Source of the DNA: Otatea glauca
Lineage: Eukaryota > Streptophyta > Magnoliopsida > Poales > Poaceae
Reading direction: 5' to 3'
Assembly: GCA_036346275.1 (NCBI GenBank)
Contig: CM070719.1
Span: 20,315,185 to 20,379,184, forward strand
Length of the DNA: 64,000 nt
Part shown: in pieces, positions 46,548 through 58,729 of the stretch
Layout of the letters: the number at the start of each line of letters is the position of its first letter
Numbering within the stretch: the stretch's first letter is position 1
Translations under genes and position numbers: made by a program
The notes under the pieces: generated by a model
Told to the model about the DNA's origin: nothing
What the model saw: the letters and a program-made list of their open reading frames with translations, nothing else
Database searches by the model: none

Positions 46548-48462
46548 ATGGTAGCAATCAGCGGAATCATCACCACCTTCATCTCCGGCCAGGCTTTCCA
46601 CTTCGGAAGCCTGGACTTCGTCGCAGATGCACGCGGAGAACTCGTTCGCCTAGACCTAAACCAGATCCAATCTGGTAGTGGTCAAGCTGATCCATCTCAG
46701 GTATGTCGCTCTGACTCGGCTAGTAAACCAGTCGGCGTCACAAGAATTTGCTGCGATCTACGTGGCATCTTCGCGATAGAAGAACAGAAGACCGATCTCC
46801 AGCGCCAGCAAGAGACTCAAGAAGCTGCGGAGGAAGAACGTCTTCTTCGTAAGGGAAAGGAGGTACAGACGTGATCGCTTCGATCTCGCGGCCGCCACGT
46901 CCGCGAGGACATCCTGCAGTCCAGGTTGGGAGACCAAGCTGTCTTCCATACACCGCTGCAGAACGTCGTCGCCTCTAAGACGCTTCTTGATACACTGGAT
47001 CCAATGATTGCGTCTGATAGCCCGGCAGCCCTGATCGTGGCCTAGATCAGGGCCATGGTGACGGCGGCAGCGATTCAGCAGAATCAAGAAAGGACGGAAG
47101 GGGAAGCGCACTCACGCTCCCACGCGGCTACTCGTGTCGCTAGCAGTCGGACTGCAACCAGTTGAAATACCGGCAGTCGGCGACTCACACCACCAGTCAG
47201 AGACGCTCGCCGAATTCTCAACCGCGACCTCCGCCAAGACATCACCGCCAGACGGCAAGAGCGGGACGAGGAAGAACGACGCGGGCGCCACGGCGACTCT
47301 GGCGTTCGGCGCCGGCCACAATCGGCGGTGATCAAAGGTACGACGACTCGACAACCATAGAGACCATCATCGCCGGGTCGAGCGGCGGCGATCGTCGAGT
47401 CATGGACTCGCCGCGCGAACTCCACCCCGCGCGTTGAAGACAATCGCCGAGCGCAGGCTCGCCACGCCGTTCCTCCTCATCATGATGAGAGATCCATTGA
47501 CGGATCAAGCATTCACTCCTCGGCTCGCCGAGTGGTATAACGAAGGATTCAATCCCAAGGGCATCGTCAAGTTTGACGGGGAGCGAGATCCGAAAGCTTG
47601 GCTGCAGGTCTATGCCCTAGCGGTCAAAGCGGCTGGGGGCAATCAGAATGTGATGGCGAATTATCTGCCAGTCAATCTCACCTCTTCAACTCAAGCATGG
47701 CTCATGGGACTTCCTGCGAACTCGGTGGACTCCTGGAGCGATCTTTGCGATCAATTTATCGCGAACTTCCAGGGAACCTACGAGAGGCCTGGCACCCCGT
47801 GGGACCTATACCAGCTTCACCACAAGAAGGACGAGACGCTGAGAGATTTTATCTAGCATTTCATGCAGAAGAAGAACACCATCAGGGACGTATCTGACGC
47901 TGTGGTGGTGGCAGCCATTCAGAAAGGGGTAAGTGATCCTGATCTAATCAAGAAAATATCCAGGAAACCTCCGGCCTCTGTAAAGGAGATGTTTGCGTTG
48001 GCCGACCGCTATGCCACGGCCTCAGACGCCCTGGCTGAGCGCCAAGAAGACCGCCCACAACAGAAAAGCAAAGGCGACAAGGCCGAGTCCTCCAAGCACA
48101 AAGACAAGAAACGGAAAGGCGATGAGCTAGTTGCGGTAATAGAACGCAACCGGCCTCGAGTCACACGGAGAGAGGCGCCCGATTATAATACTGTTATGGA
48201 TGCGATCTGTCCTTTCCACCCCAAGGGAAAGCACGCCGCAAAGGGCGCTTCACCACAGGCGTTTTGCGCGGAAAGCAACAAGCGGCCGACTCGGCGAAGG
48301 ATGAGGCGGCCAAGAAGAAAGACCTTCGGGCGAGGGCGATTATCGGGGCGAGCACGAGTTGAACTACATATCACGGGGCTCCACGGATACGAGTCAAGCG
48401 GAAGCAAAAGCTTACCGCTCGGGAGATCAATGCGGTGGAACCGGCAACCCCCCAGTATCTAA
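46548..48462 (+). pseudogene. gag of the Tat element
   Basis: A possible start is at 46548 (MVAISGIITT), but the leader part is broken by stops. The retrotransposon Gag core is clear at 47500-47850 (KFDGERDPKAWLQVYALAV, TYERPGTPWDLYQL), where a TAG at about 47854 interrupts it. It continues in the same family register from 47863 (KKISRKPPASVKEMFALADRY), then a Lys/Glu-rich stretch and a CPFHPKGKH zinc-knuckle-like end (about 48210). Gag would form the particle. The TAG looks like a CAG change. Confidence 0.85.
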
Positions 48463-48519
48463 AGTGGTCTGAGGTCCCGATCATCTTCGATCGCTCGGAT
48501 CACCCCAATTAGGTTCTAC

Positions 48520-50039
48520 ATCCGGGTAAGTTTCCTCTGGTGCTCGACCCTGTCATTCGCAATGTAAAGCTCAAGAAAGTATTGGTTGACGGAGGGAGTG
48601 GACTCAACGTCCTATTCGCCAAGACCTTCGACGACATGAACATCCCCCGCTCTGAGCTAAGGCCAAGCTCATAGCCATTCCACGGGGTGATCCCTGGGGC
48701 GTCTTCCTTTCCACTCGGGCAGATTTCTTTGCCTGTTACTTTCAGCACCAAAGACAACTACCAGACCGAGTACATAAATTTCGAGGTAGCGGATTTCGAG
48801 ACGGCGTATCATGCCACCTTGGGAAGGCCCGGACTGGCTCGGTTCATGGCCGTCCCGCACTACACCTACTTGATGATGAAGATGCCGGGACCCAGAAGCG
48901 TCATCACGGTTCACAGCGACATCAAGCGGTCTCTGGAGTGCGACCGAGAGAACCACGAACTTGCTGAGCTACAAGAGGCAACCGGCGAGGGGAAGAATAT
49001 CTAGACAGAGGTGGCCACGTTGCAGGAAGAAGGTGACATCCCATCCAAGAAGCAGGCCACGTTAGGGATGAAGCCCGTCGAAGGAACCAAGAGAATTATT
49101 CTTGACCTGTCCGACCCATCTAAGACGACTCTGGTCGGGACAGGGCTCGAGGGTAAATAGGAAGGCACGCTCGTCACCTTCCTCCAAGCTAACAAGGACA
49201 TCTTTGCCTGGAAACCATCTGACATGCCGAGTGTTCCTAGGGAGGTGATCGAGCATTCCTTACACATCGATGAAAAGGCAAAGCCAATCAAGCAAAGGCT
49301 TCGGCGGTTCGCTCCAGATCGCCGGAACGCCATCAAGTAGGAGATCACGAAGCTTTTAGCTGCAGGTTTTATCAAAGAAGTTTACCATCCCGACTGGTTG
49401 GCAAATCCTGTACTAGTTCAAAAGAAGAAGAATACTTGGCGCATGTGCGTTGACTATACTGATCTCAATAAGGCATGTCTGAAGGATCCTTTCGGGTTAC
49501 CTCGGATTGATCAAGTGGTTGATTCAACCGCCGGGTGCGAGATCCTGAGTTTCCTTGATGCCTACTCAGGGTACCACCAGATTCGCCTAAAGGTGGAAGA
49601 TCATATCAAGACTTCATTCATCACACCCTTTGGGGCCTTTTGTTATACCACGATGGCGTTCGGGTTGAAAAATGCTGGTGCGACGTATCAACGCGCGATA
49701 CAGCGGTGTCTTCACGCCCAACTCGGATGCAATGTGGAGGCATATTGGACGACGTCGTGGTGAAGACTCGGGAGAGGAAGGACATTATCACCGACCTGAC
49801 CGAGACGTTCGAGAGTCTAAGGGCTTTTAGCATGAAGCTTAATCCCAAGAAGTGTGTTTTCGGAGTATCTTCGAGAAAACTGTTCGGGTTCATCGTATCC
49901 TAAAGAGGCATTGAGGCCAACCCAGAGAAGATCAGGGCCATATCAAATATGGAGCCGCCGACTTGCGAAAAGGACGTCCAGAAGCTTACAGGGTGCATGG
50001 CCACGCTCAGCAGGTTTATTTCCCGACTGGGCATGCGAG
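48520..50039 (+). pseudogene. Protease and RT of the Tat element
   Basis: Protease: VLVDGGSGLNVLFAKTF at about 48580-48640, where the Gag-Pol type D-(S/T)-G site reads DGGSG. Then comes a conserved YHATLGRPGLARFMAVPHYTY segment (about 48808-48870). RT: KPIKQRLRRFAPDR, MCVDYTDLNKACLKD, FLDAYSGYHQIRL, FGLKNAGATYQRA. A one-base loss at about 49746 puts the Tyr-x-Asp-Asp catalytic box out of frame. Other stops are TAG at about 49003, 49158 and 49338 and TAA near 49900. RT is cut off at about 50039 by a copia insertion, and the thumb and connection are missing on the far side. Confidence 0.88.
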
Positions 50040-50044
50040 GTATG

Positions 50045-51679
50045 TGAAGGACCATGTGGAGGTCCATCCATGTTTGTGATGAGTATTTGACTTTATTTGA
50101 GCAAGGTGTGCTCAAGTTTGAGTTTGATTTAGATTGATTTTCAAAATGAAGCAATTTGAGTTGTATCTGCCAGGAGTGGCAGTACCGGGCGTATGGGCGC
50201 GGTAGTGATGAGTTAGATGGTTTATTGCATATCATTGTGGGCATTGCTATATGATGTGTTTCCTTGTCTTTGATGGTTGCAGGGCGACGGTGCTAGGTCA
50301 TGGTGAGGCGGATGATGACCGGGACTAGGCGAGGAGCGTCGAAGGTCCAGATGGTTGGGAGATCGCCGGAAGATGATCGGAGACGGAGTCCGGGCAATTC
50401 AAGAAGACAAGTAAAGATGATGATGCCAGCTAGATGCCGCGTGGATCAATGAGGGTCGTCGGATTGAGGTCTAGTTGATAGGTTAGCGGGTCTAGGTAGT
50501 ATGCTTTGAAAACCGTGCAAGAAAACCCGGTATATGTGTGGGTTTTGGGTTAGCCCTTGCATGGCTGTGTATGTGGGTTAATCCTAGCCCTTAGATGAGT
50601 GCTCTAGGGTTGAGGGACTCATCCAAAGGGTGGTAAGTGGCCCAAGAGTAGTATAAATAGGGGTGGAGGGGTAGCCTCCTTCCCTTGAAGGTTTTGAGGT
50701 TTGTGAATGCTCCTTTGAGCTTTGCCCACATGAAAGTGAGGCTTTGTAACCTCTCCTTATAGAAATTAAAGTTTTATCCATCCATCTCTGAATTTATTTT
50801 GCGCATTTACAATATGTCTTTACTTTACGCAATTTAAATTCAGCATTTACTTTCCCGCAATTACATTCTCGCAATTTACTTTTACGCAATTTGGATTTGC
50901 CTCCTCCTTCTAAATGCTGTTGATCTTGGATGTTTTGAGTGTGTTCATATGGTTTTACATCTCTTTTGCACTCTTGGATTGAGTAGAGAACATCTTTTCT
51001 TTCAAGTTCCAACTTTGTTCAGAACTTGTTCTTTGCGTAGCATTTAGTATTTGATTTTTATAAAAATATAGAAAAATCCTTTTTAAGTGATTATTATTGG
51101 AGGAGGTGAGGGACTCTGATATCCACCTGCAAAAAATTTTGGAGTTCACTTGTTGCACCGTTTGGGCGCCATGAGGTGAAAACCGAGCCCCAAACTTTCT
51201 GCTCAAAGTTCTTGACTGACTGTGTTCTTCGACTTCTCCTGTTTTTTTTGTAAGGCTTTTTGAGGATAAATTTGGTGGAGTTCTTCACGACGCTTCTTCT
51301 CATAGGGAGAAAAAATTTCAAAATCTTGTGAGCTGCAGAAACCCACCAACCTCCTGTTCAATTGGAGGACAATTTCTGGAAATTCTGCTTTTTCTTTTCT
51401 GAAAGTGACTTTTGTGATTTGAATTGATGTCCTTTCTAAAAGCAAGAGTTGGATTGATTCCTCTTTATCTTGGACACTAGACAACCAAGATTGTGACTCA
51501 AAAATCCCCACATATTTCATGGTACTTATCCATGCAAGCTTGGGGTACACATAGTTGTCTAGTTTTTCGGGTTTTTCACGATTTCCTTTGAGCGATCTTG
51601 TCGAGGTTTTTGTTGGAGTATTTTGGGAAAATTTATTTGCGACCATTCATCCCCCTCTGTTCACCATTTCGATCCTTCA
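50045..51679 (+). repeat. 5' LTR of the nested copia element
   Basis: 1635 bp, TGAAGGACCATGTGGAGG to TTTCGATCCTTCA. The same family as the solo LTR at 61307-62989, with which it is colinear but clearly diverged in the AT-rich second half. Confidence 0.9.
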
Positions 51680-51734
51680 ATTGGTATCAGAGCCGGTTTT
51701 GCTCTTCCATAGATCTTGACCGATCTCAAGAGCT

Positions 51735-52016
51735 ATGGCGATGGACAAGTATTCCACCAAGCCTCCCATTTTTGTTGGAGTTGATTTTCCGTTTTGGAAA
51801 TCGCGGATGGAGTCATACATCGTTGCCCAGGGCTTCTTGATATGGCAGAAGGTGAAACTCCCGTATGAGGTCCTGCTGATGAAAACGTCACGGCCAGAAA
51901 TATGGCTGACGTTGAGGCGAATGCTAAGGCAAGGAACATCCTCATACAGGGTCTTAGCCGCAGTGAGTATGATAGGATTTCTCATATCCGTTCCGCTCAC
52001 GATATTTGGGTGAGGA
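51735..52016 (+). pseudogene. Copia gag (UBN2-type) N-terminal fragment
   Basis: MAMDKYSTKPPIF and FPFWKSRMESYIVAQGF begin the first frame at 51735. The continuation DVEANAKARNILIQGLSRSEYDRI lies in another frame from 51902, so a frameshift separates them (about 51870-51900). These are the conserved first ~90 residues of copia Gag. The rest is deleted. Confidence 0.85.
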
Positions 52017-52029
52017 GCCGGACCACGTG

Positions 52030-54149
52030 CAGTCAGCGCTACGGTCATCGTAGAAAGAGAGGAGCCGGGCCACGTGCAGAAGATCCAACACCCGGTCTAC
52101 TTCGTCAGCGAGGTCCTGAGTGAATCTATGGTGCGGTACCCGCAAGTACAAAAATTACTATATGCCGTACTTCTTACATCTCGCAAGCTCAAGCACTACT
52201 TCCAAGAGCATACTGTTTCGGTGGTCACCTCCTTCCTAATAGGAGATATACTTCACAACCAGGAGGCCACCGGGAGAATTGCAAAGTGGGCAGTCGAACT
52301 TGGAGCTTTTGATATCCTATTCAAGCCTCGCACCGCCATCAAGTCTCAAGCGCTCGCCGACTTCACGACCGAGTGGACAGAACTTCAAAACCCGGCGGTC
52401 ATCAAGGAACTCGAGTATTGGATGATGTACTTCGATGGTTCCCTCATGCTCAGCGGCGCAGGGGCTGGTATAATGCTCATATCACCAAGTGGAGAACGGT
52501 TGAGGTACGTCCTGCAAATACTTTTTCCCGCATCAAACAACGCCGCTGAGTACGAGGCACTCATCCATGGGCTCCGCATTGCCATATCACTCGGAATCCG
52601 ACGTTTGATGGTTCGTGGAGATTCAATGCTCGTGGTCACAGGTGCAAAAAGAATGGTCCTGCATTGAAGACAACATGGCTGCTTATTGCCAGGAGGTACG
52701 CAAGATAGAAGGTAACTTTGACAGCCTGGAACTTGTTCATGTGCTCCGCCGGGACAATGAAGCGGCCGACGAACTAGCAAAAATGGGATCCTGCCGATCT
52801 ACAGTGCTCGTGGGAGTATTTGTCGAAGAAATCCATAAGCCCACGATTAGCACTCGGACGAAGTCGGAAGTCCCAGCGGAGAAGAACGTAGAGGCTGAAG
52901 TCCTAGTCATTACCCCCGATTGGACAGCTCCGTATCTGGACTACTTGACGAAGGACGAGCTACCCGAAGACAGCGTGCAGGATGAACGAATAATGTGCTG
53001 AAGCAAGAGCTATGTGGTGATCAGGGAAGAACTCTATCGCAAGAGCTCCTCTGGTGTACTACGATGGTGCATATTAGAACAAGAAGGAAGAGATCTTCTC
53101 AAGGAAATCCACTCGGGAGTTTGTGGAAATCATGCGGCGTCATCAACCCTAGTTGGCAAAGCTTATCGTCAAGGATTTTTCTGGCCGACTGCTATCACTG
53201 ATGCAGAGGACATCATCCGGACATACGAAGGATGTCAGTTCTTTGCGCGACAGATGAACAAACCAGCACAGGACTACAGACCATCCCCATCACCTGGCCG
53301 TTTGCGGTCTGGGGGCTCGACATGGTGGAACCTTTGAAGAAGGCTCAAGGCGGTTATACTCATCTCTTCGTGGTCGTCGATAAATTCACCAAATGGATTG
53401 AGACCAAGCCAGTCGCCACAATCACAGCTGCAAAGGCCAAAGAATTCTTCCATGAAATTGTGGTTAGATTCGGTGTACCAAACCAAATCATCACAGATAA
53501 TGGCACCCAATTCAGAGGCGGCATATTTCAGGACTGGTGCGGCGAACTCGGCATAAAAATTTGCTTCGCGTCGGTAGCACACCCCCGAAGTAATGGGCAG
53601 GTCGAGCGAGCCAATGGCATGGTGCTACAAGGCCTAAAGGCGAGGATTTTCGATTGTCTCAAACCATACGTCACTCAGTGGGCCAAAGAATTGCCTTCGG
53701 TACTCTAGGGGCTGCGAACCACCCCCAGTAGAGCAACTGAGTAGTCACCTTTCTTCCTGGTGTATGGCTCATAGGCAGTCCTCCCTACCGAGTTAGAATT
53801 CTGATCCCCGCGGGTTCGGAGCTATGAAGAAGTCGCTTCGGAAGTGAGCCGGCAAGAAGACCTCGACCGAATAGAAGAAGCCAGGGACGTCGCAACAATT
53901 CAGTCAGCAAAATATCTTCAGGGCTTACGTCGCTATCACAGACGCAATGTAAGGAGCCGCGCGTTCTCCAAAGGAGATCTGGTCCTTAGAAAAAATCAGA
54001 AGTACGAGCATAAGCTCTCCCCAAGCTGGGAAGGCCCTTATGTCATCGATGAGGTGATACGCCCTGGGGCTTACAAGCTAAAGCGTGAAGACGGCACAAC
54101 TATCAGCAACACCTGGAACATAGAACAACTACGTCGTTTTTTCGCTTGA
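52030..54149 (+). pseudogene. RNase H and integrase of the Tat element
   Basis: From 52030 the Tat pol resumes in the RT-linked RNase H (HPVYFVSEVLSESMVRYPQ). A second, archaeal-type RNase H follows (YFDGSLMLSGAGAGI at about 52420, AEYEALIHGL, VRGDSMLVV), which is diagnostic for Tat. Integrase has a zinc finger in which one cysteine is Tyr (YEGCQFFA, about 53225). All three catalytic acids of the DDE core seem present (VDKFTKWIE, TDNGTQFRGG, GQVERANG; 53370-53610). Stops at about 53706, 53742, 53772 and 53802 precede the C-terminal GPYVIDEVIRPGAYKL region ending at 54149. No chromodomain follows. Confidence 0.9.
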
Positions 54150-54417
54150 ACTTTGTAATTCAATTGTTTCTTTATGAATAAAATGTTCGCCCTTAAAGTT
54201 GTTCTCGTATAATCTTCTCGAAAATTATGCGTCTGAGTGCTTCACCCCTACAAAGTTTAAGACTCTGAGACATACGTCATGAACCATGCCTCAGAGTCTG
54301 GGGGCTGGACTAGTCGGACATGATATGTAAAAAAACCACTCGGATGGGCTCATTAAGCATAATAGCATTTTTTAAGGAAGACTTGCAGAACCAAAGAAAC
54401 ATTTTTATAAATTTCGT

Positions 54418-57400
54418 TTACAGCTCCAGAGTTTCTACAACAGCCGTAGAGACATCCTTGACTCCCTCCCAGAGCTCGGCGGCCTGATCTTCATCCACAT
54501 TGCAGGCATAACCGTCCTTAATAGCTTCAAGATCCACTCGGGGATAGAGCGACTTGGTGATCGCCAGAGCCTGGCTAGCACCGTTGGTCGTCGTTTCCTT
54601 CAGGAGTATCTTGAGCTCCTTGGGGGCTTCCTACAGCTGGGAGATAACCCAGTCCCTGCTGAGCGGCCTCTCGCCTCCGGGATGAAGCAAGCTCAGTAAT
54701 GGCTCCGGCGCTTCGCAAAGCTTAGTACAAGACGCTTCGAGGGCTTCAACCTTCTCGTTAAAAACGACGTATTGAGCCCGCATCTTGAACTTATAATCTG
54801 CAAGCAAAACAAGTTACTAAGAAGTACCAAGAAGACGATGCAGGCAAGGGTGGGCCAAGCCGCTGAGCATACCTTCTAGCTCCTTCTCTGACTTCAACTT
54901 GGAGGCCTCCGAGACCTTGAGTTGTTCTTGAAGCTTTGCAACAGTGGAATCCCGAGCTGTCACAGAGATAAGGAAATCAAAAGATTGGACGATTAAACAA
55001 AAGCACGGGGTGGCCCAGGAAATATTTACCTCAAAGAGAGCCAACGAAGTCTAGTTTCTCCTGTCGCAGGGTTTTCTACTCTTCCTGCAATGCCTGGACC
55101 TCTGACCGAAGAGCTCGCAGCTCGGCTGCATGACCAGCCTTGATCTGCTCCAATTCGGCCAGATATTCCTGGCGCGTCTGGACCTCCGGGAGCATCTTCT
55201 GGAGGTACTCAGACTTCTTTTCAGAGCACTCCCCTAATTTTTGTAATCATCACAGGAAAAGGTGACTACGTGCTAACCGACATAAGCGAGAATGCAGAGA
55301 GAGTAGAGAAAATTTTACCCGGGCCAGGCGTGCACAAGCGGTGGCGTGACTGTAAGAGTCATTCCTCTCTCTCTCCTCCTCCGAGTCGTCCAGGGGCTTC
55401 AAGCCGTCCTCCTCATCAACCCACGCAGCTTGCATTATGAGCTGGGGGCGAGCAGGAGTCGGCGGAACCCGGGAGATCTCTTCAACCTCGGGGGATGGAC
55501 AAGAGACGGACTCCTGAGCAGCAGGGCCCGATGCCGAAGCATGAGGTGTCGGTGAAGGCGACTGGGGCTCGGAGGGCGCTCCTGTGTCACCGAGCGAGGC
55601 CCCCTCAACCAAGACATAAACCTTCGGGGGCCCAGCCTCTTCGGGAACCCTGGACGGTGTCGCGACAGGAACATCATACGAAAGATTCCTACAAGAACAT
55701 TGATTGGTGAATAAGCCGACAAGATGCGTCAGATAAAGAGTCGATAGGATATCCAATCTGTTGGACTTATTTATTTTCATTGGAGGCTTCTTTCGGGTGG
55801 CAGAGCCACTCCCGGAGGGACCACTTGGGGCGCTATCAGCTGGAACCCTGGGCTCCTCTCGACTGCCCGAGTCTCTCGGAAGAGGACTCGGTTGTACCAC
55901 GGGCTCGTGGGGAAGGGGGGCCGAAGGCACTGGGGTTCGCGCTGGTGGATCCTGAATATTGGGGCCACCAGTCGGGCACCGGGGCTTCGCAGGGTCCTTG
56001 GTCATCGCTTTCTTCCCCTTCTTGGCGATGGGATCTCCAGCCGGGGAGCGCGCGGGTCGTTTGAAGGGTGCGCCCTTATGAACGGGCATCTCCGGGAGAG
56101 GCGCGTCACTGAAAAAAGCCTGGCGATCCTGGAAAGGAGTGTTACAACTGTTAAAAGACATTCAGAGAACAATGTCAAAATCTATCAACTAAACTTACTT
56201 ACCTCAGGAGGAGGGTGTGATGCGGTGAAGGATTTCGGGCATCTGATGGTGGATATATCTGTTAGTGTTATGCCCTTGAGGCAATCATTTAGATGATTGT
56301 AACATGACTATGTTTATGAATAATAATATGATTATTGGTCCTATGAATGTATATCATTGTATTGATCAACAAGTATGTGACTTGATTATGAAGCTCTTTA
56401 CTTAATGATGTAATTCGATAAATATCTCTGATCGGATATCATCGTATAGGACTACGATGAATAGATCAGCACATGTAGTGATCGATGATCATGCTTCATA
56501 GATCATGGGATATGGAGATATCATCTCTACATTGTGGACCATGTTGAAGAACATGGGTTAGATAGACCCGCTATGGGACAACTGCGAGAATGTTTCATTC
56601 TTATGTGTCATCGATGTATCTCATACCTAGAAGATGTATGATCCTTAGACACGAGATTGTCATATTCCCTACATGTGTAATAGTTTTCCTTGGGGCTATC
56701 AAACACTACTTCCTAACCGGATAGTTATAAAGGTAGCTTTCATGTTTACTATGAAACGTGCAGAGGGAAGTGAGCAGTCAAGATGGAATTTGCCACTCCA
56801 ATGAAACGGAGATATATGACAAGGCCACTCGTGTGATATGAATCATCAAAGGATGACATGCTTCTCGCCTTGAGATCAATCTTCATATACTTGGCAAAGG
56901 GATTATTACATGAGTTCTTTTGATAGGTTCTGTTCGATTTGATCACAGTATGTTTGGGAGTTGGCATACTTTGCAAGAAGCCGCTACCAACTATTGGATT
57001 GAAAAGGAGTTTTCGAATCCATGTCCAAGCGTATGTGAACCTGCAGGTCACACACTTAATGGTGGGACGCATTAATTTGGATTGGATCCGTAATTAATGA
57101 ACCTCGTGGGCTTAGCATCTTTGGTGGGCCCCGGTTTAGGTTTCATCTCGTGGCTATATAAGGAGGAGGAGGGAGGCGCAGAGTGTGCTTTCCACGGTTT
57201 AGGTTTGATTCACTTGAAACCCTAGCCTCCTCCTCTCACGCCCTGCCGAGCGACTAGGTGCTTGCACACGACGCACGGCGTTCCATCTCGGGCGTGTGGA
57301 CTCTGCGGTGGCGCTGCTGCGGCTGCGGCGTGGGAGGACGATCCACGGCGGGCGAGGACGATCCACTACATCGGCGCAACGATCGCGGCTAGGGCGAACC

Positions 57401-58351
57401 ACTACATCGGCGCTGCGAAGGATTCCGCTGCGCGTCTAGTGGTAATCTTATCTATGATCCCCTTCTTGCGAGTAGCTTTCTGGTTGCGCGGTAGTTTTTT
57501 TTTTGTGCTAGCGTAGCATACCGCGTTTCCCTTCAATATCGACGCTCGGGATAAATAATTCGCCTACCCGAGCACATACCTGCTCCTTCGTCAATGTTTC
57601 GGGCAGTTCCCGGGTCGGATCGTCCTTTCCTTCAAATGCGTACCCCAGATGGACTCGCTCCTTCAGTGGCTGTACCCGGTAAGTAACAAAATGAAGAGCG
57701 GTGACTCCGTCGGTAGTCTTCTTCGACTTCTCAATCAACGCCAGAAGATCATACACTTGGTCCATGTCGGCATCATTGGGGGTGGATACCCAAGAAAGGG
57801 ACACCTTAGGCCGACGCCCGACAAAGATTGGCACAATAGAACCATTCTCGGTGCCAGCCTTTGTTGGAGGTTTTGAAGGGAATGGCAAAGTAATTTTTCT
57901 TTAAACCCTCCCGCAACTGAAATCCGGCTCCCCCAATCACCTTGGGGTTGCTCTTTGAGGGATAGGGCTTCAGAAGGTAAAAATGATGAAAAAGACTGAA
58001 ATGAGGGCGGATGCCCAAGAAGACCTCGCAAAGATGAACAAAAAGGGAGATCTGAAGGATGGAGTTGGGATTCGAGTTCACCAACTCGATATCGTAGAAG
58101 AAGAAAAGGTCGTGAAGAAAGACGCAGGCAGGAAGGCTCAGCCCGTGCTGGAAGAATGATTCAAAGACTATGACCTCTTCGGAACGGGGGGTTGGGATGG
58201 ATTCACCTGCGGCCGGTCGCGTAGAGATCAAAGTAAGGGCCAGAAGAACCCCGTCATTCACCATGAATTGAAGCCGTTCCTCCGTCGTGATCGAAGTGGT
58301 CCAATCTTGCAGTGAAGGCGGCGAGGTGTCTTTAGAGGAGTGAGAAGACAT
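54418..58351 (-). pseudogene. Antisense spliced gene of the Tat element (PF04195-like)
   Basis: Reads from ATG at 58349-58351 to TAA at 54418-54420 on the minus strand. The first exon encodes the domain known as putative gypsy type transposon/Transposase_28: VFESFFQHGLSLPACVFLHD, LQISLFVHLCEVFLGI, VIGGAGFQL and GWHREWFYCAN. Exon borders seen include a donor after CCTCCTGAG (exon end 56203), an acceptor before 56128, and another acceptor before about 55688. The middle is proline-rich and disordered. The last part is a coiled coil (QEQLKVSEASKLKSEKELE, LAELEQIKAGHAAELRALR). Function is unknown; such antisense ORFs are a hallmark of plant Tat elements. A solo LTR splits it at 56260-57535, and a TAG lies in the coil region (about 55078). 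Confidence 0.75.
56260..57535 (+). mobile_element. Solo LTR, BARE/Angela-like copia, second copy
   Basis: 1276 bp, TGTTAGTGTTATGCCCTTGAGG to GCGTTTCCCTTCA, flanked by ATATC on both sides (56255-56259, 57536-57540). It is the same family and orientation as 25935-27284 and is inserted within an exon of the antisense gene. Confidence 0.92.
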
Positions 58352-58729
58352 TTTTGGAGGAAAAGATCAACAGGGGCGCAAGGATGCGATCACAATAGCA
58401 GTTAACCCTAGCGACGGAGAAGGCGGAGAGACAAAGGAAGCAGAAGAGGCAGGAATGCGCGATGGGAAAAATGAACCGTCGGCTTAGTCTTTAAAAGGGG
58501 AACAAATTAGGTTTTCGCCAAGACGGCGGGAAAAAGATTGCGGAACCCTTACCCCTACTCTATGCTTCATAATGATTTGCTAGCCTGGCGTCCTGACATA
58601 CAGAGGCAGTTATGGTTTGACCAAGTCATATTTGGGACACGTTGCTCCCCACGATGGGATGTTTAACCACTTATCGAACTAAGCGAGACGTGGGTGTCCT
58701 CTAGTCTAGATTAAAAATATCTTCTTGTG

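Larger units (their letters stand above)
50045..52029 (+). mobile_element. Truncated Ty1/copia element nested in the Tat pol
   Basis: A complete 5' LTR is followed by a tRNA-Met primer site (TTGGTATCAGAGCC at 51681) and the first part of gag. Then it breaks directly into Tat sequence near 52029. Protease, integrase, RT and the 3' LTR are missing, as is part of the Tat RT/RNase H that should lie on the other side, so one deletion removed both. Confidence 0.88.
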
